Source: Achromobacter ruhlandii
GTDB lineage: Bacteria > Pseudomonadota > Gammaproteobacteria > Burkholderiales > Burkholderiaceae_B
Reading direction: 5' to 3'
Assembly: GCF_902859695.1 (NCBI RefSeq)
Contig: NZ_CADIJL010000003.1
Location: 248,001 to 312,000 of the forward strand
DNA length: 64,000 bases
Part shown: one piece after another, positions 26,971-35,894 of the stretch
Position numbering within the stretch: position 1 is the stretch's first letter
Layout: every line of letters begins with the position of its first letter
Translations under genes and position numbers: made by a program
The notes under the pieces: model-generated
Databases searched by the model: none
What the model was told of the DNA's origin: nothing
What the model saw: the letters and a program-made list of their open reading frames with translations, nothing else

Positions 26971-28194
26971 CTAGACCGTGGCCTTGGCTTCGGGCGCGGC
27001 GGCGGCGCCAGCGCGCAGCAGCAGGAAACCCACGACCGCCGAGGCCAGGGAGCCGGTCAGCACGCCGATCTTGGTGGCGTCCACCGCGGCCGGATCGGTG
27101 AAGGCCAGCGCGCCGATGAACAGGCTCATGGTGAAGCCGATGCCGCACAGTAGCGCCACGCCATAGAGCTGCGTGAAGCTGGCATGGCGCGGCAGGCTGG
27201 CGACGCCCGATTTGATGGCCAGCCAGGCAAATCCGAACACGCCCAGTTGCTTGCCCAGGAACAGGCCCAGCGCCACGCCCAGCGGCACCGGCTGCGCCAG
27301 GCTGGACAGGCCCATGCCGGCGAATGACACGCCGGCGTTGGCGAAGCCGAACACCGGCACGATCAGCAGGGCCACGGGCTTGTGCAGCGCGTGTTCCAGC
27401 GCGTGCAGCGGCGAGCGCGCGCCAGCGTGGCCCTGGTTCTGCGGGCGCAGCGGAATGGTCAGCGCCAGCGCCACGCCCGCCAGCGTGGCATGCACGCCGG
27501 ACTTCAGCACGAAGTACCAGAGCACCGCGCCGATCAGCAGATAGGGCGTCAGGCGCAGCACGCCGGCCCGGTTCAGGCAGACCAGGCAGGCCAGCAGCGC
27601 GCCGGCCATGGCGAGCGCGAACAGGTTCAGTTCGGACGTGTAGAACAAGGCAATGATGACGATGGCGCCCAGGTCGTCCAGGATCGCCAGCGCGGTCAGG
27701 AACACCTTCAGCGAGGTTGGCACGCGGCTGCCCAGCAGGGCCAGGATGCCGAGCGCGAAGGCGATGTCAGTGGCGGCCGGAATGGCCCAGCCGCGCAGGG
27801 TGTCGGGGCTGCCCAGGTTGATCAGCACGTAGATCAGGGCAGGCATTGCCATGCCGCCCAGGGCGGCGATGCCGGGCAGTACGATGCGGGCCGCCCCGCG
27901 CAGTTGGCCATCCAGCACCTCGCGCTTGATTTCCAGGCCCACCAGCAGGAAGAACACGGCCATCAGGCCGTCATTGATCCAGTGCAGCACGGATTCCTTG
28001 AGCATGACCGGCCCGGCCTGGAATCCCAGCTTGGTGCCGAGCACTTCGAAATAGTGCGGGGCGAGCGGGCTGTTGGCGATGACCAGGGCGACCGCGGCCG
28101 CCAGCATCAGCACATAGCCGCCGAGCGCTTCGGAGCGAAGGAACGCCTGCAGAAACGAGACGGGCCGGGACGGGTGCGGGGCCTGCAGGGTCAA
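26971..28194 (-). CDS. nhaA: Na+/H+ antiporter NhaA
   Basis: This inner-membrane antiporter exchanges Na+ (or Li+) for protons for pH and salt homeostasis. It has 407 residues with about 12 hydrophobic segments. The paired Asp of the ion site is in [13 protein letters not shown], the conserved [14 protein letters not shown] precedes it, and [15 protein letters not shown] lies near the end. The start is TTG at 28194, supported by AAGGAG seven bases upstream. The gene is isolated apart from the DUF488 gene behind it. Confidence 0.93.
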   Translation of the reverse strand: MTLQAPHPSRPVSFLQAFLRSEALGGYVLMLAAAVALVIANSPLAPHYFEVLGTKLGFQAGPVMLKESVLHWINDGLMAVFFLLVGLEIKREVLDGQLRGAARIVLPGIAALGGMAMPALIYVLINLGSPDTLRGWAIPAATDIAFALGILALLGSRVPTSLKVFLTALAILDDLGAIVIIALFYTSELNLFALAMAGALLACLVCLNRAGVLRLTPYLLIGAVLWYFVLKSGVHATLAGVALALTIPLRPQNQGHAGARSPLHALEHALHKPVALLIVPVFGFANAGVSFAGMGLSSLAQPVPLGVALGLFLGKQLGVFGFAWLAIKSGVASLPRHASFTQLYGVALLCGIGFTMSLFIGALAFTDPAAVDATKIGVLTGSLASAVVGFLLLRAGAAAAPEAKATV

Positions 28195-28358
28195 TATCCA
28201 CTCCTTGATTGCTGCGGTGCAGCGTAAAACCTGTGATGTTGAATATTACCTGAATTCAGACCAGTCCTAGGCGTAAAGGGCGTTGATTTCTATAGGATTT
28301 GACTCTGTTCGACCCGGTGAGGCCGGTGTCCGGTCCCATCCCGAATCCGTCGTTCCGA

Positions 28359-29843
28359 ATGCCAGGAGATCACGCTTTGTCGCCGCTTTACGTCTTGATG
28401 TACCACCCGAAAGCGGACGGCTCCGGCCGGATGGTGGAGGTGCGGCCAGAGCCCATGGTAGCGCCGGACCCCGCCTATCGGGTGGCCTATCTACAGGCCA
28501 GCGCCCGGGTGATGGATTGGGTCGCACAGGGGGCGCGGTTCGACCTGTCCACCGCGGGCGCCATCCGCGTCTGGCAAGGCACCCGGTTGGTTGCCGCCGA
28601 AGCCCCAAGCGATGGGGCCCCAGGGCTTGCGCCCGATGATTGCGCCTATCTTGGCGCCTATCTGATCTGGCAGGGCTGCGGCTGGAACCAGGAGATGGCC
28701 GGGCCGGCGGCCCTGCCCGACGACGGTCCGCCCCGGTTGCGCATCCTGCACACGGAGGCGGCCACCTCGTTCGGCGGCCAGGAATACTGCATCTACAAGG
28801 AAATGGTCGCCATGCGCGAGCGCGGCCACCATCTCGAAGCCGTGTGCCAGCCGCGCTCGGAACTGGCGGTGCGCCTGCAGCAGGCCGGCTTTATCGTGCA
28901 CATGCTGCCGATGGACGGCGTGGCCAATTTCTGGCGCACCATCGCCCGGATCCACCGGCAATTGCGCCGGACTCCCTTTGACGTCATCCATACCCACAGC
29001 CGGCGCGATACGGTGCTGGGGGCCATCGCCGGCCGCCTGGCCCGCACGCCGTTGATCGTGCGCACCCGCCACCTGGCCAAGCCGATCCACTCGCTCTATG
29101 CCTACACCTGGCTGGCGCACGGCGTGATCGCCGTCAGCGATTTCGTGCGCCGCCAGCTGCTCGATGGCGGCGCGTCGCCGGACAAGGTCGCCATGGTCCA
29201 TTCCCCGGTCGAGTCGCTGAGCGCGGATGGCGGCGGCCGTGTCCGGCGCGAGCTTGGCCTGTCGGCCGACACGCCCGTCATCGGCTGCGTCGCGGCGATG
29301 AGGGCCGACAAGGGCCACCATGACCTGCTGGACGCCTTCCGCCGCGTCGTCATCCGGCATCCGCGGGCGCGGTTGGTGCTGGCGGGCGATGGCGAACCGT
29401 TGTTGTCATTGCTGCGCGAGCGCGCCGAGGCGCTCGGCCTGGCCGGCCACGTCCATTTCCTGGGCCGGCGGGAAGACATCGGCGACGTCATGAGTGCATT
29501 CGACATCTTCGCGCTGCCGACGCGTCGCGAAGCCCTGGGCACGGTGTTCATCGAGGCCGCCGGACTTGGCGTGCCGGTGATCGGCGGCGACGTGGATGGC
29601 GTGCCGGAAACCATGCTGCCCGGTGTGTCGGGCCTGCTGGTGCCGCCGGGCGACGTGCCGGCGCTGGCGCGGGCGCTGGACGAATTGCTGGACGATCCGG
29701 CGCGTCGGCGCGCCATGGGCCGGATGGGCCGCGCCTATGTCGAGGGAGGGCGATTTTCGCCGGCCGTCACCGCCACCCAGGTGGAGTACGTCTATTTGCG
29801 CTGGCTGGCCGCCCGCGGCTGGCGGGCCGGCGGCCGGCGGTGA
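28359..29843 (+). CDS. Glycosyltransferase family 4 protein with N-terminal extension
   Basis: Residues ~125-494 form a GT-B glycosyltransferase (GT4): RILHTEAATSFGGQEYCIYK as acceptor-side loop, HTHSRRDTVLGAIAGRLA, VIAVSDFVRRQL, VIGCVAAMRADKGHHDLLDA opening the donor domain, and the E-x7-E-like PTRREALGTVFIEAAGLGVP. It probably adds a sugar to a surface glycan such as LPS or capsule. The first ~125 residues (YVLMYHPKADGSGRMVEVRP onward) are not part of GT4 and are unrecognised. The start is uncertain: ATG 28359, or TTG 28377 behind an AGGAG at 28363-28367. It stands alone, so the pathway cannot be told. Confidence 0.82.
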   Translation: MPGDHALSPLYVLMYHPKADGSGRMVEVRPEPMVAPDPAYRVAYLQASARVMDWVAQGARFDLSTAGAIRVWQGTRLVAAEAPSDGAPGLAPDDCAYLGAYLIWQGCGWNQEMAGPAALPDDGPPRLRILHTEAATSFGGQEYCIYKEMVAMRERGHHLEAVCQPRSELAVRLQQAGFIVHMLPMDGVANFWRTIARIHRQLRRTPFDVIHTHSRRDTVLGAIAGRLARTPLIVRTRHLAKPIHSLYAYTWLAHGVIAVSDFVRRQLLDGGASPDKVAMVHSPVESLSADGGGRVRRELGLSADTPVIGCVAAMRADKGHHDLLDAFRRVVIRHPRARLVLAGDGEPLLSLLRERAEALGLAGHVHFLGRREDIGDVMSAFDIFALPTRREALGTVFIEAAGLGVPVIGGDVDGVPETMLPGVSGLLVPPGDVPALARALDELLDDPARRRAMGRMGRAYVEGGRFSPAVTATQVEYVYLRWLAARGWRAGGRR

Positions 29844-29873
29844 AATCGGGCCGGCGCGTTCCGTGCCGCTGCC

Positions 29874-30338
29874 TCAGTGCCACAGCAGTGCGTTCATGGC
29901 CTCGACCAGCCGGTCGCGGTAGCGTGGCAACAAGGCGCGAACGCGTGCCTGGCGCGCGTGCCAGTCGGCGGATTCGGCACCCGCGGCGACACGCGGGGCC
30001 GCCCAGATCGGGTCGGGGAAGTGGCGGTCGCCGCGCCAGCGCGGGATGACGTGCCAATGCAGATGCGGCACCATGTTGCCCAGCGACGCCAGATTGATCT
30101 TGTCGGGCGCCAGGATGGACTGCTGCGCTTCCTCGACCACGTACACGGCCCGCATCAGCAGGTCGCGGCCATGGGTCGACAGGCTGGTCATCTCGGCCAG
30201 GTGGCCGTTCCAGACCACGCGGGTGAAGCCCGGATAGTCGGGGTCGTCGACCTCGATCAGGCGCAGGTGCGGACCGCGCCACAGCAACGTGCCGCCGTCG
30301 GTCTGGCACAGCGGACAGTCCGGATCGCGCGCGCTCAC
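29874..30338 (-). CDS. HIT family hydrolase
   Basis: This 154-residue histidine-triad protein probably hydrolyses a nucleotide phosphoramidate or dinucleotide. The catalytic triad is HLHWHVIPRW near residues 92-101, with a zinc pair at DPDCPLC and an upstream LIEVDDPDYPGFTRVVW. The start is GTG, overlapping the stop of the GNAT gene by four bases (GTGA), so the two are translationally coupled. It is the last gene of the pap-GNAT-HIT unit, all of whose members act on nucleotides or acyl groups. Confidence 0.88.
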   Translation of the reverse strand: MSARDPDCPLCQTDGGTLLWRGPHLRLIEVDDPDYPGFTRVVWNGHLAEMTSLSTHGRDLLMRAVYVVEEAQQSILAPDKINLASLGNMVPHLHWHVIPRWRGDRHFPDPIWAAPRVAAGAESADWHARQARVRALLPRYRDRLVEAMNALLWH

Positions 30339-30784
30339 GGCAGCACCTTGCGATACTGGATGAAGCCGGACCGGTCGGCGATGCGGTCATACAGCTGCAT
30401 GGCGGTGGCGTTGGTCTCGTGGGTCAGCCAGTACACGCGGGCGCAGTTGGCGGCGGCGGCCTGGGCGTAGACGTGCTCGATCAGCTTGCGGCCGGCGCCG
30501 GTGCCGCGGGTGGCGGGATCCACATACAGGTCTTGCAGGTAGCAGTAATCGCCCGCCGTCCAGGTCGAGCGGTGGAAGATCCAGTGCACCATGCCGACCG
30601 CCTTGCCGCTGTCGTAGGCCAATGCCGCGTGCATCGGCTCGGCGGGATCCAGGAAGCGGGCCCAGGTGTTGCGGGTGACGGCATCGGCGATGTCGACGCG
30701 ATAGAAGTCCTGGTAGCCTTTCCACAGCGGCAGCCAGACGTCAAAATCGGTGGCGACGGCGGGGCGGATTTCGGCGGAGCTCAT
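30335..30784 (-). CDS. GNAT family N-acetyltransferase
   Basis: This 149-residue acetyltransferase has the acetyl-CoA loop YVDPATRGTGAGRKLIEHVY near residues 85-104, preceded by YCYLQDL and followed by the typical VYWLTHETNATAMQLYDRI. The substrate is unknown. ATG 30784 has an AGGAGG site upstream; the longer reading frame to 30892 overlaps pap and is not chosen. It lies 20 bp after pap and overlaps the HIT gene, so it is the middle gene of an operon. Confidence 0.88.
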   Translation of the reverse strand: MSSAEIRPAVATDFDVWLPLWKGYQDFYRVDIADAVTRNTWARFLDPAEPMHAALAYDSGKAVGMVHWIFHRSTWTAGDYCYLQDLYVDPATRGTGAGRKLIEHVYAQAAAANCARVYWLTHETNATAMQLYDRIADRSGFIQYRKVLP

Positions 30785-30804
30785 GGCGCGGGGCCTCCTG
30801 CGGA

Positions 30805-32271
30805 TCAAAGTTGGTTTTCGAGGGTTTCGACGATGTGCCGCAGCACTTGCAGGCGAGCGTAGCGCTTGTCGTTGGCCGACACCAGGTGCCACGGCGCGTG
30901 CTTGACGTCGGTACGCGCCAGCATTTCATTGGTGGCGGCGGCGTATTCCTTCCATTTGTCGCGATTGCGCCAGTCGTCGGGGGTGATCTTGAAGTTCTTG
31001 AACGGCGATTTCTCGCGGTCCTTGAAGCGTTCGAGCTGCACGTCGGCGGTGATCGCCAGCCAGAACTTCATCACCAGCGCGCCGCTGCCCGCCAGTTGTG
31101 CCTCGAAGTCGTTGATTTCGGCATAGGCGCGGCGCCACTGCGCGGGCGGGGTGAGCTTTTCGACCCGTTCGACCAGCACCCGGCCATACCAGGAGCGGTC
31201 GAAGATCGCGATGCGGCCGCGGCGCGGCACATGGCGCCAGAAGCGCCACAGGTACGGGCGCGACAGTTCATAGCTGTTGGGCGCGGCCACCGGCGTGATG
31301 TCGAACTGGCGCGCGTCCAGCGCGTGGGTGATGCGGCGGATGGCGCCGCCCTTGCCGGCGGCGTCCTGGCCCTCGAACACCAACACCAGCGAGCGTTCCT
31401 GGAACTTCTTCGAGCGCGCCGCGCGCGCCAGCCGGCCTTGCAACAAGCCAAGCTCGGACTCGTAGTCCTCGCGGTCGAGCTTGGCGTCATAGTCCAATTG
31501 ACCTAACCGGTCGAGGATGCGGGCCGGGCCGGTGTGGGCCACGAACGTCGGCGGGATGCGCGGCACGCTCTGCTGGCGCATGGCGGCCAGGACCGCTTCG
31601 GCGGTGCGCGCGGCGCGCATGTTTTCATCGGCGCTGGGAATCACCACCCAGGGCGCATGGCCGCTGTCGGTATGGTTGATGACGACCTGGCCGCTGTTGC
31701 GGATGCGGTCATACTTCTTGTACACCTTGAGGTCGACCGGGCTGACCTGCCAGGAGGTCTCGGGACTGGCCAGCAGGCGCTTGGCGCGCGCCCGCTGGGC
31801 GTCGGACGACAGGTGGAACCAGAGCTTGAGGATCTGCACGCCCTCGGCCGCCAGCATGGCCTCGAAGCGCCGGATGGCCACCGACTGCGCCTCGATGCTG
31901 TCCTGGTTGGGCTTCTTGCGCGCGGCTTCGCGGATCAGCGGCGTGTACCAGGAACCGAAAACGATGCCGGTGCTGCCCTTGGGCGGCAGGTCTTTCCAGT
32001 AGCGCCACATCGGCGGACGCTCCAGTTCGCCGCCTTCCGGCGGGCCGTAGGCCAGCGTCCTGATGTGGCGCGGGTCCATCCACTCGTTGAGCAGGTTGAC
32101 CGTGGCGCCCTTGCCGGCGCCGTCGATGCCGGCCACCACCACCAGCAGGGATTTCTCCGCCTTCTGCAAACGCTGGTATTGCGCATTCAGCAGCGCGACG
32201 CGCAGCTTGGCTTCCAGCGGCTTGAAGGCTTCCTTGGACAGGACGGGGTCGGCTTCGGCTTCGGCGAACAT
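30805..32271 (-). CDS. pap: Polyphosphate:AMP phosphotransferase (double PPK2)
   Basis: This enzyme makes ADP from AMP using polyphosphate. The 488-residue protein contains two PPK2 domains in tandem, as in class-II PPK2: an N-terminal copy with VVVAGIDGAGKGATVNLLNE and a C-terminal copy with VLVFEGQDAAGKGGAIRRIT (Walker A) and IAIFDRSWYGRVLVERVE (Walker B/lid). In the first copy the lid motif is degenerate (GSWYTP), as usual for the family, where only the second is catalytic. It starts 101 bp after the metallo-beta-lactamase gene and heads the pap-GNAT-HIT unit. Confidence 0.92.
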   Translation of the reverse strand: MFAEAEADPVLSKEAFKPLEAKLRVALLNAQYQRLQKAEKSLLVVVAGIDGAGKGATVNLLNEWMDPRHIRTLAYGPPEGGELERPPMWRYWKDLPPKGSTGIVFGSWYTPLIREAARKKPNQDSIEAQSVAIRRFEAMLAAEGVQILKLWFHLSSDAQRARAKRLLASPETSWQVSPVDLKVYKKYDRIRNSGQVVINHTDSGHAPWVVIPSADENMRAARTAEAVLAAMRQQSVPRIPPTFVAHTGPARILDRLGQLDYDAKLDREDYESELGLLQGRLARAARSKKFQERSLVLVFEGQDAAGKGGAIRRITHALDARQFDITPVAAPNSYELSRPYLWRFWRHVPRRGRIAIFDRSWYGRVLVERVEKLTPPAQWRRAYAEINDFEAQLAGSGALVMKFWLAITADVQLERFKDREKSPFKNFKITPDDWRNRDKWKEYAAATNEMLARTDVKHAPWHLVSANDKRYARLQVLRHIVETLENQL

Positions 32272-32372
32272 GAGGGGATTCCGTTTGATCGGCAATCTTG
32301 TGACCGGCCGATCTTGCGGGATATCCCGGCGGCGCGCAAGTGCGCCGCCCGGCAAGCCGCGGCGCGCGCCCG

Positions 32373-33236
32373 CTACAGGGCGTCGACGGGAATCTTGAGG
32401 TAGCGCACGCCGTTGTCTTCCGCCGGCGGGAAATGGCCCGCGCGGATATTCACCTGGATGGCGGGCAGGATCAGCGTGGGCATGGACAGGGTGGCGTCGC
32501 GCTGCGTGCGCATGGTGACGAAGTCGTCTTCGCCGATGCCGTCGCGCACGTGGATGTTGGCGCGGCGCTGCTCGGCCACGGTGGTCTGCCACGCGGCTTC
32601 TCGGCCGGCGGGCGGATAGTCGTGGCACATGTAAAGGCGGGTGTCGTCCGGCAGGCTCAGCAGCTGACGGATGGAGCGGTACAACTGGTGGGCGTCGCCG
32701 CCGGGAAAGTCGCAGCGCGCGGTGCCGACGTCGGGCATGAACAGGGTGTCGCCGACGAAGACGGCGTCGCCGATGCGGTAGGCCATGTCGGCCGGCGTAT
32801 GGCCGGGCACGTGCATGGCGCTCGCGGTGAGGGCGCCGATCTGGAAGGTTTCGCCATCGGCGAAGAGGCGGCCGAATTGCGAACCGTCGAGCTGGAATTG
32901 GGGTTCGAGGTTGAAGATCTTCTTGAATACGCCCTGCACGGTGCGGATGCTCTGCCCGATGGCGATGACGCCGCCCAACTGGCGCTGAAGATAGGGCGCG
33001 GCCGACAGGTGGTCGGCGTGCGCGTGGGTTTCCAGCAGCCAGTCGGTGCGTAGTCCGTGTTCGCGCACATAGGCGGCGACCCGGTCGGCGCTGGCGGTGC
33101 TGGTGCGGCCGGATTTGGGGTCGTAGTCCAGCACCGAATCGATGATGGCACAGGCGCCGCCCGCCACGGGCTCGTGGACCACGTAGGTAACGGTGGCGGT
33201 GACCGGGTCGAAGAAGGCCTGGATATGCGGGTTCAT
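32373..33236 (-). CDS. Metallo-beta-lactamase persulfide dioxygenase-like protein (Blh)
   Basis: This 287-residue MBL-fold enzyme resembles Blh/ETHE1, which oxidises glutathione persulfide to sulfite. The metal site is THAHADHLSA, PGHTPAD and VGDTLFMPDVGTARCDFPGG, followed by YMCHDYPP. It lacks the N-terminal DUF442 phosphatase-like domain of the Xylella protein. ATG 33236 is chosen over an upstream in-frame ATG at 33293, which falls in the promoter. It is divergent from the BigR-like regulator across an operator-like inverted repeat, so it is likely repressed by it in the absence of sulfide. Confidence 0.88.
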   Translation of the reverse strand: MNPHIQAFFDPVTATVTYVVHEPVAGGACAIIDSVLDYDPKSGRTSTASADRVAAYVREHGLRTDWLLETHAHADHLSAAPYLQRQLGGVIAIGQSIRTVQGVFKKIFNLEPQFQLDGSQFGRLFADGETFQIGALTASAMHVPGHTPADMAYRIGDAVFVGDTLFMPDVGTARCDFPGGDAHQLYRSIRQLLSLPDDTRLYMCHDYPPAGREAAWQTTVAEQRRANIHVRDGIGEDDFVTMRTQRDATLSMPTLILPAIQVNIRAGHFPPAEDNGVRYLKIPVDAL

Positions 33237-33274
33237 GAGAGGGGGCGCCGGGAGCAAAGGAGGAGGGTGCGCAG

Positions 33275-33327
33275 AACAATATATATTTTTCAATAATATT
33301 GTTGGATAGTTTATCCGTCAATATAAT
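33275..33327 (+). promoter_or_regulatory. BigR-type promoter with overlapping inverted repeat
   Basis: A sigma-70-like promoter reads TTGTTG (33299-33304), 17 bp, TATAAT (33322-33327), placed 36 bp before the regulator start. The perfect inverted repeat AACAATAT (33275-33282) / ATATTGTT (33296-33303) covers the -35 region. A repressor there would block RNA polymerase on this side, and the site lies about 40 bp from the divergent dioxygenase start. The surrounding sequence is strikingly A/T-rich. Confidence 0.7.
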
Positions 33328-33362
33328 GATCAAACTCTTTTCCGCCGATTGATCCCCATCAA

Positions 33363-33701
33363 ATGCTGACTGCCCTGAACGATTGCGAAGTCGCCGCGCT
33401 GCGCGAATCCGCCTCCCAGGCCTGCGCGCTGCTCAAGGCGCTGGCTAATGAAGACCGGCTGCTGCTGCTGTGCCAACTGGTGCAGGGCGAGCGCAACGTC
33501 GGTGAACTGGAATCCCTGACCGGCATCCGCCAGCCGACGCTGTCGCAGCAACTGGGCGTGCTGCGCGACGAGGGCCTGGTGAGCACGCGGCGCCAGGGCA
33601 AGTACGTGTACTACCAACTGGCCAGCTTCGAGGTCAACCAGGTCATGAAGACACTGTCGAGCCTGTATTGCGGTCGGACCATGGCGGCGCTCGCATCATG
33701 A
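33363..33701 (+). CDS. bigR: ArsR-family persulfide-sensing repressor (BigR/SqrR type)
   Basis: This 112-residue winged-helix repressor has the recognition helix in QPTLSQQLGVLRDEGLVSTR and wing RQGKYVYYQL. Cysteines lie at LLLCQLVQG and at LYCGR near the C-terminus, the spacing at which SqrR/BigR form an intramolecular tetrasulfide on meeting persulfide and release DNA. A third Cys is near residue 21. It heads a four-gene unit with two YeeE/YedE proteins and an SQR-like enzyme, and its stop overlaps the next ATG. Confidence 0.86.
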   Translation: MLTALNDCEVAALRESASQACALLKALANEDRLLLLCQLVQGERNVGELESLTGIRQPTLSQQLGVLRDEGLVSTRRQGKYVYYQLASFEVNQVMKTLSSLYCGRTMAALAS

Positions 33702-34126
33702 TCGACCTGTCCGCCTTTACCCCCGCAAGCGCGCTCGCCGGCGGCGCGGTCATTGGCGTGGCCGCCGTCCTCATGATGCTGGGCGCGGGCCGCATCGCCG
33801 GCATCAGCGGCATCCTCGGCGGGCTGTTGCCGCCTGATCGAAATGCCGGCTGGCGCCTGGCGTTCCTGCTGGGGTTGTGCCTGTCGCCCTGGCTGTATCG
33901 GCTGGGCAGCGCGCTGCCGCCGATCGTGGTGGAAGCGGGCAATGCAAGGCTGATCGCGGCCGGCCTGCTGGTTGGCATCGGCACGCGTTACGCGTCGGGG
34001 TGCACCAGCGGCCACGGCGTCTGCGGGCTGGCGCGCGGCTCGCGCCGTTCCCTGGCGGCGACGGCGCTTTTCATGGCGGCGGGGTTCGCCACCGTGTATG
34101 TCGCGCGGCACCTGATGGGAGGCTGA
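33698..34126 (+). CDS. YeeE/YedE family membrane protein (PmpA-like)
   Basis: This 142-residue inner-membrane protein has about four hydrophobic helices. It carries the family's Cys motif YASGCTSGHGVCGLARGS near residues 97-114, whose cysteines relay sulfur in thiosulfate or sulfur-compound transport. ATG 33698 overlaps the regulator stop (ATGA). The following gene supplies the other half of what is a single protein in some bacteria, so the two probably form one transporter. Confidence 0.85.
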   Translation: MIDLSAFTPASALAGGAVIGVAAVLMMLGAGRIAGISGILGGLLPPDRNAGWRLAFLLGLCLSPWLYRLGSALPPIVVEAGNARLIAAGLLVGIGTRYASGCTSGHGVCGLARGSRRSLAATALFMAAGFATVYVARHLMGG

Positions 34127-34127
34127 C

Positions 34128-34565
34128 ATGGTGGCCTTGTTCGCGTTTCTCTCGGGATTGGTGTTCGGTCTGGGACTGCTTGTTTCCGGCATGGCCAACC
34201 CCGCCAAGGTGCTGGGCTTCCTGGACCTGGCGGGAAGCTGGGATCCTTCGCTGGCGTTGGTGATGGGCGGTGCGCTGGCCGTGACGGCAGCGGGCTTTGC
34301 CTGGTTGCGCCGTCGCCGTGCCAGCCTGTCCGGCGAGCCGCTGCATTGGCCCACGGCCACGCGCATCGATCCGCGGCTGGCGTTGGGCAGCCTGGCGTTC
34401 GGCGCGGGCTGGGGGCTGGCGGGTTTCTGCCCCGGCCCGGCGCTGGTGGCGGCTGCGGCCGGCGTGCGGGAAGCCCTGATCTTCGTGGCGGCCATGGTGG
34501 CCGGCATGGCGCTGTACTCGGCAATTCAATACATGACGAACCGGCCACCCCGGACCGGTCGATAG
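34128..34565 (+). CDS. YeeE/YedE family membrane protein (PmpB-like, DUF6691)
   Basis: This 145-residue membrane protein has about four hydrophobic segments and the signature VSGMANPAKVLGFLDLAG at the N-terminal half and GAGWGLAGFCPGPALVA with a conserved Cys in the second half. It starts one base after the stop of its PmpA-like partner. Together they probably move a sulfur species across the inner membrane in step with the sulfide oxidation enzymes encoded on either side. Confidence 0.85.
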   Translation: MVALFAFLSGLVFGLGLLVSGMANPAKVLGFLDLAGSWDPSLALVMGGALAVTAAGFAWLRRRRASLSGEPLHWPTATRIDPRLALGSLAFGAGWGLAGFCPGPALVAAAAGVREALIFVAAMVAGMALYSAIQYMTNRPPRTGR

Positions 34566-34578
34566 CAGGGAGACAAGC

Positions 34579-35817
34579 ATGCAGACGGCAGCACAGGCGC
34601 GGCGCGATTTCGACGTGGTGGTGGTCGGGGGCGGTTCGGCGGGCATCGGCGTGACCGCCAGCCTGCTGCGCCGCCGTCCGGACCTGCGCATCGCGGTCAT
34701 CGAGCCCAGCGACAAGCACTACTACCAGCCAGCCTGGACGCTGGTGGGCGGGGGCGCCTTCGACGTCGCCAAGACCGTGCGGCCGACGCGGTCGGTGATG
34801 CCGGGCCGCGCCACCTGGCTGCAGGCCGCGGCGGCGGGTTTCGAGCCCGAGGCCAATCAGGTCCGGCTGGCGGATGGCAGCGCGGTCAGCTACCAGCAAT
34901 TGATCGTGTGTCCGGGACTGCGCCTGGCCTGGGACAAGGTCGAGGGCCTGTCGGAAACGCTGGGCCGCAATGGCGTCAGTTCCAACTACCGCTTCGACCT
35001 GGCGCCTTACACCTGGGAGCTGGTGCGCGGCCTGAAAGGCGGCAAGGCGCTGTTCACGCAGCCGGCCATGCCGATCAAGTGCGCCGGCGCGCCGCAGAAG
35101 GCCATGTACCTGGCGTGCGACCACTGGCGCCGCAGCGGCGTGCTGGATCGCGTCGAGGTCGAATTCGACCTGGCCGGCGCGGTGCTGTTCGGCGTGCCGA
35201 CCTTCGTGCCGCCGTTGATGCGCTATGTGGAAAGCTACGGCATTTCGCTGGCGTTCAATTCGGCGCTGGTGGCGGTGGACGGCCCGGCGCGCAAGGCGTG
35301 GTTCGACGTCAAGGACGCCGAGGGGGCGGTGACCCGTGTAGAGAAGTCATTCGACATGCTGCACGCGGTGCCGCCGCAGGTGCCGCACGATTTCCTGCGC
35401 CAGAGCGCGCTGGCCGATGCGGCCGGCTGGTGCGAGGTCGATCCGGCCACGCTGCGCCACGTGCGCTACGACAACATCTTCGGGCTGGGCGATGGCATCA
35501 GCACCACCAACGCCAAGACCGCGGCGGCGGCGCGCAAGCAGATCGTCACGGTGGCCGAGAACCTGCTGGCGGTGCGCGAAGGGCATGCGCTGCCGGTCAC
35601 GTACGATGGCTACGGCTCGTGCCCGCTGACGGTCGAGCGCGGCCGCATCGTGCTGGCCGAGTTCGGCTATGGCGGCAAGCTGCTGCCCACCTTCCCGCTG
35701 GACCCGACCGTGCCGCGCAAGAGCGCCTGGTTCCTGAAGGCGACGATGCTCCCGTGGATCTACTGGAACGGCATGCTCAAGGGCCGCGAATGGCTGGCCC
35801 GTCCGTTGGGCAATTGA
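34579..35817 (+). CDS. Sulfide:quinone oxidoreductase-like flavoprotein
   Basis: This 412-residue FAD enzyme has the dinucleotide-binding VVVVGGGSAGIGVTASLLRR and HYYQPAWTLVGGG. Redox-active Cys candidates are VCPGL, MPIKCAGAPQKAMYLACDHW and YGSCPLTVE. FGLGDGISTTNAKTAAAARKQ binds FAD near the C-terminus. This matches type-II SQR, which oxidises sulfide to protein- or glutathione-bound persulfide and reduces quinone at the membrane. It follows the PmpB-like gene by 13 bp with a GGGAGA ribosome site and closes the operon. The persulfide made would be consumed by the divergent dioxygenase. Confidence 0.9.
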   Translation: MQTAAQARRDFDVVVVGGGSAGIGVTASLLRRRPDLRIAVIEPSDKHYYQPAWTLVGGGAFDVAKTVRPTRSVMPGRATWLQAAAAGFEPEANQVRLADGSAVSYQQLIVCPGLRLAWDKVEGLSETLGRNGVSSNYRFDLAPYTWELVRGLKGGKALFTQPAMPIKCAGAPQKAMYLACDHWRRSGVLDRVEVEFDLAGAVLFGVPTFVPPLMRYVESYGISLAFNSALVAVDGPARKAWFDVKDAEGAVTRVEKSFDMLHAVPPQVPHDFLRQSALADAAGWCEVDPATLRHVRYDNIFGLGDGISTTNAKTAAAARKQIVTVAENLLAVREGHALPVTYDGYGSCPLTVERGRIVLAEFGYGGKLLPTFPLDPTVPRKSAWFLKATMLPWIYWNGMLKGREWLARPLGN

Positions 35818-35894
35818 GCCTGCCGTCGCCGGCGGCGCTGCCGCGCCCGGGCTTTGCCGGTCCCGGGCGCGCGCCTTTCTTCTTCTTATCCTTG

